Shown one piece after another: positions 56,398-64,000 of a DNA stretch of 64,000 bases. How positions within the stretch are numbered: position 1 is the stretch's first letter; every line of letters starts with the position of its first letter. The notes beneath the pieces are model-generated. The model made no database searches. It was not told where the DNA came from and saw only the letters and a program-made list of their open reading frames with translations. This DNA is from Bryoerythrophyllum caledonicum. Its lineage: Eukaryota; Streptophyta; Bryopsida; Pottiales; Pottiaceae. The translations under genes were made by a program, and so were the position numbers. The stretch lies in contig OZ020523.1 in assembly GCA_963971425.1 (NCBI GenBank), positions 23,045,105-23,109,104 of the forward strand. The letters run 5' to 3'.

Positions 56398-58545
56398 TTA
56401 AATTAGCCTCAGATTGTGTAATGGTGGTACACAGTGTTTTTGGAGGTTGTCTTTAACTCATAATAAATATGGATATATGAAAAATGTAAAATTCACACAT
56501 ATACTTAATGTTTAAACCGCCTTCCAATTTCCAAATATCATGTAGTGCCACCATTGTCAAGCCAAATATTGGATAGATATCACTTCCTGGTGCAAACATG
56601 TCACTTTTTCATCCATTTGATCATTTGTACCCATACACACATATTTTCAACATAAAAGGTGACAAAACAATATTGCTTTCAAACCATGTATAGCCCAAGT
56701 CACGTGTTTTCAAAGGCAAGATTACCATCTGCCTCTTTACTTGAGATCTATGATGTCTATTTTGATCCGACAATCATGTATTTTTAATGAAGAAGTGTCA
56801 TGGTAGTACACTAAACACTGAATATAATGTAGAGGGATTATTGATGTAGATCACTCACACTAATTTCCATCAAAGCATGTGCATGCCAAGTTCTGATTGG
56901 GTATTTGTTCTCAAGCAAGTGTGTGTCAATCAACAATTGCATGTAAATTTTCAATTAGTGTAGGAAACTTCAAATAGTCTGGTCTACACTATATTCACAT
57001 AACGGTGTAGTTTTGGAGGAATGTAATTCTATTCCTAACAAACTCCTATGAAATGGCCATGTCATTAAAACTAGAATTTACTTAGCTTTGAATAATTACT
57101 ACGCTTGAAATGGCTAGATACATATCACTACTTGGCTTTAAATAGTTACTGTGGAAAAATCTTCCTTTAATGAAAAAGTTCTATTTCAAGGCAATTTCAC
57201 AACCTTCAAGGTAGAAAAGTAGAAAAATAAAAAAAGTAATATACTTTCCTCACCAAAAAATGAGATTTTGTTATTCTTTTAGTTTTCTTATTTCTTCAGC
57301 AAGGTATGGTATTGATGTATTGAAAATCTGAATCATTGTTTTTTAACAAGCTGAGTTTATACTCGAATTAAAACATGTATCTACAATGTTTGAGCTTTTG
57401 TTCTTTGCACATTAAGAAACAAAGTAGAACAACCTTCAAACGCCTCTAAAACTTCAAGGTGTTCAAGCAAGCGTCATCATGTGAACCATCATGAGAATAT
57501 ATTGAAACCTTGTGTAGTATAAAAATTTGATGCCAACATAGATGATCACACACACGGTCCCAAACATGTCCCCTCAAAAAATAAATTTATTGTGGGTAGT
57601 TAGTAGGAAAGACATGTTGTTTCTTGGATATGTGAATTTTGCCTTGGATTAATATTTAAGATTCATTTTAAACCAATGTGAACTAGCTCTTTAAGGACAA
57701 GCAACCATTTTCTGATAGTGAAATGTATCCAATACCTTGGTGATGCTCCGCATAATCTATTATACTCGTAGGTTCTCCCATCGTCCAAAGTTTGCGTGTC
57801 CTTGAAGAGTTAAGAGTGCAAATTCTTCCATCTAGTTCTACTATGGCAATTTTGAGTTTGTTCTGCTTTGCTTTGCTTTGCTTTATTTTGTGACAGTGGT
57901 GAGATCTCCTAGTTGATAGCTGACTATAAGTCACCTTCAATTGCATGAAGTGTCTTTGGAAAGCACTTGCAATAGTGAGGTTAAAGGGCTTGATCTTGCA
58001 AGATTTCAAGCTGTATAATAAGAGTTATGGAGTTTCAAAATCATATCCAATTCGACATGCAATGAGATTAGTCCAATACTAGAATCGGAGTTTTAGGCAC
58101 ATTTTGTCCTCAATTTATTAGTCATTCTTTGTTCCATTAGAACAAATTAACACTTTCCTAAAAGTTCTATAACATCAACGGTTTAAATTTTTACTTAAGT
58201 CACCATTTGAGGATTATGATAAAAACCATTCGGGGAATTTCATGAGAACCCTAACTTGGATAGTGTGGGCATAATATATACAAGTTCTAAGGTACAACAC
58301 GCCCTTTTCTATACTACTTATCAATATATAAAGTAAACTACAAGGTAAAGTGGTAATATAATAAAATCAAAAGTGCATATCATACTAAGGCCTCAAATCA
58401 AGGGTGCCCAACGGCTTATGGTAGCCTAGTCTTTTATGCACAATTGACACAGGTACACCAATAATTGAAGTACAAGCTAATAGAATCTAATCCAGTTTGT
58501 TGCCTTGAGGCAATTCATTCACCTACATACATTTCCACCAACTAT

Positions 58546-59759
58546 ATAAGTAATTTTCTGTATTTCCACATATCACAAAATGTTCAATAAAATTTTCAAT
58601 GAAAGAAATGAGATGGGTTTTACATAATTTATATTGTTCTACATTTGGGTTCAATATTTTTTTGCAATACCTTTTTGTAAAATAGAATTACTTTCAATTT
58701 ACCAATTTCAAGGTAGGTTTTTTCTTTCAAGATTCCTTTCAACTTGAGATTTTTGAACGTGGCTGGTAAAAACTCTGTGCAAAATCAACTTGTGACACCC
58801 TATTTCACACTTGTTTATGCAACTAAATGCGAGGTTTTGTTTCTTTGGTAAATCTAGATGCACGTAATTTCATAAAAGATTCTCATTTAATATGTGAAGA
58901 AATTGATAGTAACATAATTTGACAGTCTCCAAGAGCTATTTCAAAGAGGCCGTGAAAAAAAAAAAATCCAATTTATTAAAACACGGGGTGAAAACACGGA
59001 GTAAAATTACCGCGACATTTTTGAGTTATTTGTAAAGGGAACCGGTCTTTTGTCCTCCTTTTTTCATGCAAAAGAGAATCTAACCTATATTTGAGTGTAG
59101 CCGCAAAGTAATCCAGTGAAAAAAATTCAAGGTTTGAGGGTTTTGAGGAGGTGTTATTTATGGCACAAGTGGCACAAATCTCCCCAAAAAGAACAAAAAC
59201 AATCATGAACGTCATGACACTCTCGCATGTATCCTACAATCCTAGAGTTGTGCATGATGTGAAGGGTCAGAGTTTGCTTAAAATAAAAGCCAAGCACAAA
59301 CTCGAGTTTGGGAATTCTAGGGCTCAAAAACTAGTCTATCCAGTGTTCTATTCAAGGTCTACAGTGAAACCCTACCAGTGGACTCGGCGACCCTGGCTTT
59401 TTCATTTTACAGGTTAGAAACTAAGGATTTGGGGTACTTTGCGGATAACTCTTTTGCACTTCTTCCGGCTGAAAATTTGAGGACGTGGGATGGGAATTTG
59501 AGGATGTGGGATGGGGATTCGGGGACGTGGAATGGGCTGTGGAATTAGGGTTTAGGAGGGGTTTTGGAAGGTTGGGGAAGGGCTTCGAGGTTTCTCTTTA
59601 TCGCAGCGACACCTGCGCCATAGCCGAGCGCGGTTCGGGAGGTTTTGCAGGGAAGTCAGTCGTCATGGTGTTCCGGCGCTTCGTGGAGATTGGGCGGGTG
59701 GCGCTCGTCAACTATGGGCCCGAGTACGGGAAGCTGGTGGTGATCGTGGACGTCATCGA
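58546..59759 (+). repeat. eL14 upstream region, the longer member of the segmental duplication
   Basis: Homologous to 188-967, with about 430 extra bases at 59020-59451. It includes the promoter and 5' UTR of eL14 by position. The shared GCACTTCTTCCGGCTGAAAA (59457) lies about 200 bases before the ATG and could be near the transcription start, since such polypyrimidine starts (CTTCTTCC) are typical of ribosomal protein genes; this is inference. Confidence 0.8.
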
Positions 59760-60069
59760 CCAGAACCGCGCGCTGGTGGACTCGCCCGACATGGTGCGGA
59801 CGCAGATCAACTTCAAGCGGCTGTCGCTGACGGACATCACCATCCCGGAGCTGCCGCGCGCGCCGCCCAAGAAGGTGCTGCGGAAGGCGTACGAGGACGC
59901 GCAGGTGGAGCAGAAGTGGGCGAGCAGCGCGTGGGGCAAGAAGCTGGCGGTGCGCACGCGGCGGGCGGCTCTGACGGACTTCGACCGGTTCAAGGTGATG
60001 GTGGCACGCGTGAAGCGCAGCTCCATCGTGCGCCGGGAGCTCGGCAAGCTCAGGCGGGAGAAGGCGTAG
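59665..60069 (+). CDS. RPL14: 60S ribosomal protein eL14
   Basis: An intron-free 134-codon frame starting [20 protein letters not shown], with [19 protein letters not shown] (the KOW-containing N-terminal domain) and [18 protein letters not shown]. The basic C-terminal helix follows ([25 protein letters not shown]). Length and order match plant eL14. It is a structural protein of the large cytosolic ribosomal subunit. The coding part is markedly GC-rich compared with its surroundings, as expected of a highly expressed gene here. A longer in-frame start at 59485 exists but is not conserved protein. This is the only clearly intact host gene in the window. Confidence 0.97.
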   Translation: MVFRRFVEIGRVALVNYGPEYGKLVVIVDVIDQNRALVDSPDMVRTQINFKRLSLTDITIPELPRAPPKKVLRKAYEDAQVEQKWASSAWGKKLAVRTRRAALTDFDRFKVMVARVKRSSIVRRELGKLRREKA

Positions 60070-61560
60070 TGCGTCGCTACGGGTACGTGGTATTGAGCAT
60101 TGCTATGGGTTGTTTGGAGCTGAGTCGGCTGCTCATTTCATGGCGCTTGCAGTCATGATTAGGGTTAAAGGATTTCATAACAGGTGGTACATTGGCGAAC
60201 TTTTGAGGCGAACTTCTACCTCTGTGGACTATCTGGTCTAATGCTTCGGTACTTGCACAAGCAAGTGGTGTTTTTGATGTTAAACCCGTCACTCAGAACA
60301 TAAACCTCAGCGGCTGAATGGTTTTGCTATCAGTCATTCCGTTTTGGCCAGTCGCCTTTCGTTTCTGTGTAAGCATTACCTTTTCAGTGTTACATTGGCC
60401 CGGCTGTACTCGAATCAGTCTGTGATGGTATTTATCGTCTCATGCATTTCTTTCTCTCGCCTCCGACATGCAGAATTCAGCCTTGTGTAAACGGCGACGA
60501 TGAGACGAATTTGATCAGTGCTTAGTTGCCTGTTCCAGTTGTGTAGAACGTTTCAAGTATGATGAACTTCAATAGCTAACATGATCTCTTTCTGGTGTCT
60601 GGCAGCGTGCTCTTCTAAATCTACCGGTAGTTGTCTTTGTGTGGTAGGAGTGGTGCTGCTGCGATCACGAGTTGGGCCGAGAAGCTGAAGTCATGTTCGA
60701 GCTTTCTCACTTATAAACCTTCATTGCTGTGTGCATGTTACCCTTTTCAGCGAAAGGCTCAGACTATGATTATGCACCTTGTAATTTACCGTTCTTGTGA
60801 TGCATCTTTTTGGCAATGTCCTTTAGTGGATCGTTTGGAGAGGGATTCATCGTGTTCAATGTTGTTCCCTGTCATGTAAGCATCATCTGGGCCATAGTGA
60901 TGGATCTATCAGTTCTTGTAGATATGCTTTTGTAGTTGTCGTATTTGGAAACGACTGGAGTTTGGGTGTGCATTATTTTCGTTCCAAGTACAGTCAGCTT
61001 TATACAAGCATCTGTTACAACAGCAATTTCATTACGACAGGCAGCTGGGGTCAGAACAAATCTTCTCCCTTTACAATAGCAACACTTCTTGTAACACTCA
61101 TAACCCACTCTTTCATTTTACTTTATTCGTTGGTTGGGTTTGTACATAGTTCATTCAAAATCGAGGGTGTCCAAAAATTTTGGAAAATATATAATATTTG
61201 TGTGAGGTGATATGCATGTCATACCCTTGTAATATCTAGACAATACTCATGTAACACCTAGGTAATACCCATCGTGTCCAAACCGCTATCTAAAAAAAAA
61301 TGATTTGAACATGGGGTGTGTGAACGAGACCAAAGCGTATGGTAATAGCCGTTCAATATAGCAACCATTGCATAGAGTTGGCAAAACCAATGAGGTTGTT
61401 GTAATGGAGCCGACTGTATACAAATTTCAAGAGGGTTTATGTATTTCATGATTTTTGAGACCCATGAGTAGGATGAACACAATACGGTTCACTTTCTTTT
61501 GGAGGTTATCTCAAAGAAACAAAGTTAAAAATTGTGGAAGCTTAAGGATATGATAGGATG
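60070..61560. other. eL14 3' UTR and intergenic sequence
   Basis: The first few hundred bases are balanced in composition and may be transcribed 3' UTR or contain 3' introns. No other gene is seen. Confidence 0.4.
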
Positions 61561-61567
61561 TCCTTAA

Positions 61568-61679
61568 TCCTTTAGCGCCGAGTTGGCTATGGCTGATGGA
61601 GTGTAATAGATGATACTCTACATAATCTATTATACTCATAGATTCAACCATCATCCATAGCCATCTCAATGTTAAAGGG
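61568..61679. mobile_element. TTAA-flanked hairpin MITE (112 bp)
   Basis: TTAA at 61564-61567 and 61680-61683. Ends TCCTTTAGCGCCGAGTTGG and inverse CCCTTTAACATTGAGATGG pair, and pairing continues inward over GCTATGGMTGATGG, for about 35 bases in all. The core (CATAATCTATTATACTC) also occurs near 57750 and, modified, near 3285. Confidence 0.75.
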
Positions 61680-61683
61680 TTAA

Positions 61684-62669
61684 ACCACCAACTTAAAGTT
61701 CCTTGACCTATGACAATGTCCACAATCTTATTGGTGGCAACTTTTTTTAGTAGTTTTCCTACTTAAAACTATATTAAATGTCATAAAACCAAGAATAATG
61801 GCCTTCAAAAGACGGATAATTGTCTCCAGCTTGTTGGTCCCAAGCCTCACCATGGCTAGGACATTTGTGAAGTCTTGGTCGGATTTGGCCACGGTGCCCA
61901 CCTCCATGCCGTCGCCCTTGGCGTAGGAGGGGTGGGGAAGCTTTTAGTACTAATAGGGACATAATTCACCCTTGATCCAAGCCTCAAGTATAGTAAACTC
62001 CCTTTAACACAACATTTGTTAAAACGAACATTTCATTCTAGCAGTTGATGGAGGCAACAACTATCTATACCTATGGTAGATACAAAGGTGGATTCAATAG
62101 GCTCTCGCACATGAGTTCCATTTGGAAGCTGATGCTCCCAAATTTGGGGAGCGCCGGACCCGCGTTGGGTCGGTTCTAGTCGACCACCCAACTCGATGTG
62201 GAACCAGGTCTTGGAGGTTGTTCACGATAAATTCTAAGGCGGTTTTACTCCTGCTTTTTTTCCGGTCTCACCATTTGGGTTCAAAGGCGGTGTAAAGGAC
62301 TCAAAGGTGGGGTAAACAAGAGTGTAAAAAGTAAATATGATGGCCGCAACCCGGTTGCATGTGCGTCGTTGGTGCTTGACTTCGAGCCCCGTCGGGTGGG
62401 ACCCACCACCACCCACACGGCAATCGAATTCCAAGGAAACGACGGTTAAATTGTGGCTAATTCTGATGACGATGAAGGCGCGGTGGATGATTGGTGTAAT
62501 CATTCATATGACATTTATCTTACTTAGTCACAGAAAAATATTCCAGGTAATGTGAAGTGTATAAACTATTTTCAATATTTTTGGAAGTAGTGGCCTGTGG
62601 CCGGCTTGTTTCAGTGGCAGTTTTTTGATTGTTTCCTTTTTGTAATTGACATTGATTTTGTATTTGCAG
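61684..62669. other. no firm gene
   Basis: On the - strand about 61774-61945 is open and reads SYAKGDGMEVGTVAKSD in a coding-like, GC-rich patch, perhaps a gene fragment I cannot name. 62230-62550 on + may include an upstream exon of the next gene (possible donor TTCCAG/GTAATG at 62546). Confidence 0.3.
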
Positions 62670-64000
62670 ATCTGGTGGTTAGTGAAGGAGGTGTCGAGAA
62701 TATTGCCTCCGAAGGTGTCTTAGTTCCATTTTATTTAGTTTGTTTTTTTTCATTATTTATCCATTGGTCTTTGTTGTATTTATAGAATTTTTATTTGGTT
62801 TTCTGCTCCTTTGAAATGCCAAACTTAATGTATTGATAATAGCCGGCCTTGGCCGGCTAGTAGCTGCGCGGCAGCACTCATTTGTTGCTTAATGTTTTGA
62901 TTGTGTTTCTTTCTTCGTTTTGTATTATGAGTTGTTTCTCTATTTTTGTTGTGATGTTTTGATCTCTGTGAGTCTTTTTGATGTGTTTTTATGCTTGTTA
63001 TGTTTTATTATTTGTTTGGATTGTTTTTTGTTGGTGAATGCTTGTTCATTTTGCTAGGTTTATGTTGGTTAGATTTGGTGTCTTTGTTTACGTTGTTTAT
63101 TATGTTTAATTCATTTGTTGAGTCTCGGTCGTGTTTTTTTTTTCAGAGTTGGATTTTAGATACCAGCAAGAGATTGATCTTCTTCATCACGAAGTTCTGC
63201 TTCGACATGACATTCGGAAGGGTAAGAGTTTGTAGTTATATTGTTGTTTAGTTGATGGTCTTGTATGGTTGATGGTGGTTTTCTGTTGATTTGCTTGTGC
63301 TGGTTGTGTTGTCTGATTGAATTTTCGTGTAAAATTATGACCGTTTTCTTTTTTAGTCTTTAGCAGTTTTGTTACTGCAGATAACGTTGCTGCTAGAGAT
63401 GCGGCTGAAGGTTCGGTTCTTACTGTGCATATGTGCATTCAATTTTTATTGTTTTGTTTTTTGTATTAGAATTTGATTAGTATAATTACTTGGATTAGAT
63501 GCATTGGATTGTTTTAGTTTGAATTGGAATTATGAGTATTATTGTTTACAGGTGTTGAAGGTGGTTCGGTTATTGGCATTGTAAGTGAAGAGTGTCGTGA
63601 TGCCCTTGTTCGTGACAGTGATATTAAAGGTAATTGTCGACATTTTTTGTCTATTAGTTTTTTTTGTGTTTAGTTCAATGTTGTAGCTATTTTCAGATTG
63701 TTTGACTTTACTTTGTGACATGTTTTGATTTTAGAGGAGGATGACGACGAAGATCAGGGTGAGGGTGAGGAGCCTAATGAAATTACTGAACGTGTGGACC
63801 ATGGAGATCATGATGACGATGACGAGTGCCAGGGTTCTTTTGTGCCAAAATGTGATGATTTTCCAGAGGATCCTGATCCGGGGTTCCTCCCGCAACTGGA
63901 GATTCTAGGCCGTCAAGGTTTCGTGAGCTTGATGATGCCGAAGTTCGTCATGTCGCAGGTGGTGGAGAACAGCGAAGTGCGCACAGCGAAAAATGGGCAT
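62670..64000 (+). CDS. 5' part of an unknown multi-exon gene with small same-phase exons (runs off window)
   Basis: Predicted exons 62670-62714, 63147-63221, 63381-63410, 63552-63629 and 63735 onward have pyrimidine-rich acceptors and GT donors. The four complete ones are 45, 75, 30 and 78 bp, all multiples of three, and every intron splits a codon after its first base. Joined they give an open protein: LVVSEGGVENIASEE, LDFRYQQEIDLLHHEVLLRH, VAARDAAEG, VEGGSVIGIVSEECRDALV, then a very acidic run (EDDDEDQGEGEE and HDDDDEC). I do not recognise it. The start codon and the 3' part are not in view. Confidence 0.5.

Larger units (their letters stand above)
54949..58545. other. AT-rich non-coding region with TTAA-type MITEs
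   Basis: First 450 bases match the intron after exon 4 of the TNLs. No supported genes. Contains the MITEs at 55444-55648 and 56028-56397 and a repeat core at about 57740-57800. A CTTTG microsatellite lies near 57866-57890. Confidence 0.5.

Noticed and set aside
61774-61962. Possible - strand coding fragment reading SYAKGDGMEVGTVAK
   Set aside because: Short, in more than one open frame, and with no family I recognise. Mentioned only as a possible remnant.
1-64000. A variant genetic code in which TAG and TGA are sense codons
   Set aside because: eL14 ends with TAG at the expected length, the GST exon and the intact Tc1 transposase also end with TAG, and damaged genes carry frameshifts as well as stops. 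Ordinary decay explains the data.

Overview
The window looks like a repeat-rich stretch of a plant nuclear genome, most likely a non-seed plant and plausibly a moss. This is inference. The evidence is a plant-type eL14 ribosomal protein gene, TIR-NB-LRR immune-receptor genes with GT/AG introns, a [2Fe-2S] ferredoxin remnant, a TCHQD-like glutathione transferase exon, a Ty1/copia element primed by initiator tRNA-Met, and Tc1-like DD34E elements that are not a usual part of seed-plant genomes.

Layout. 1-187 is the right end of a DNA transposon whose body lies outside the window. 188-967 duplicates the 5' region of the eL14 gene found at 59665-60069, and is followed by a myristoylation-type kinase pseudogene (1058-2425). 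4551-4916 is a GST C-terminal exon. 5709-6207 is a GC-rich element with inverted ends. 6902-13079 is a young copia element (207-bp LTRs with two differences, CGTCC duplication) inserted in a ferredoxin-like reading frame. 13824-13952 is a possible first exon for a mitochondrial protein. 14540-15492 is a MITE with another MITE nested in it.

16187-18889 is TNL pseudogene B, whose 3' flank took a 4.7-kb Tc1-like element (19113-23827) that itself hosts a second Tc1-like element (21065-23018). A TTAA-flanked element (23856-24796) and a 3.7-kb Tc1-like element with an open 335-aa transposase (24840-28567) follow. 28570-33390 is mostly non-coding and MITE-rich. 33393-38169 is the most complete TNL (A): five exons whose splice phases agree, but with several in-frame stops.

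TNL C is split in two (40902-41525 and 54380-54948) by a 12,846-bp element (41530-54375). That element has 31-bp terminal inverted repeats and a TATG duplication. It encodes a transposase-like protein with DUF7869-type motifs on the + strand and a large protein I do not recognise on the - strand. It is the best candidate here for an undescribed system.

54950-58550 is non-coding with TTAA-type MITEs. 58558-60069 holds the duplicated upstream region and the intact eL14 gene. 62670-64000 is the 5' part of an unknown gene whose small exons all share one intron phase.

Most genes other than eL14, the GST exon and one Tc1 transposase are broken. The 19 in-frame nonsense codons I found are all TAG or TGA, never TAA, which fits decay of methylated CG/CHG sites.
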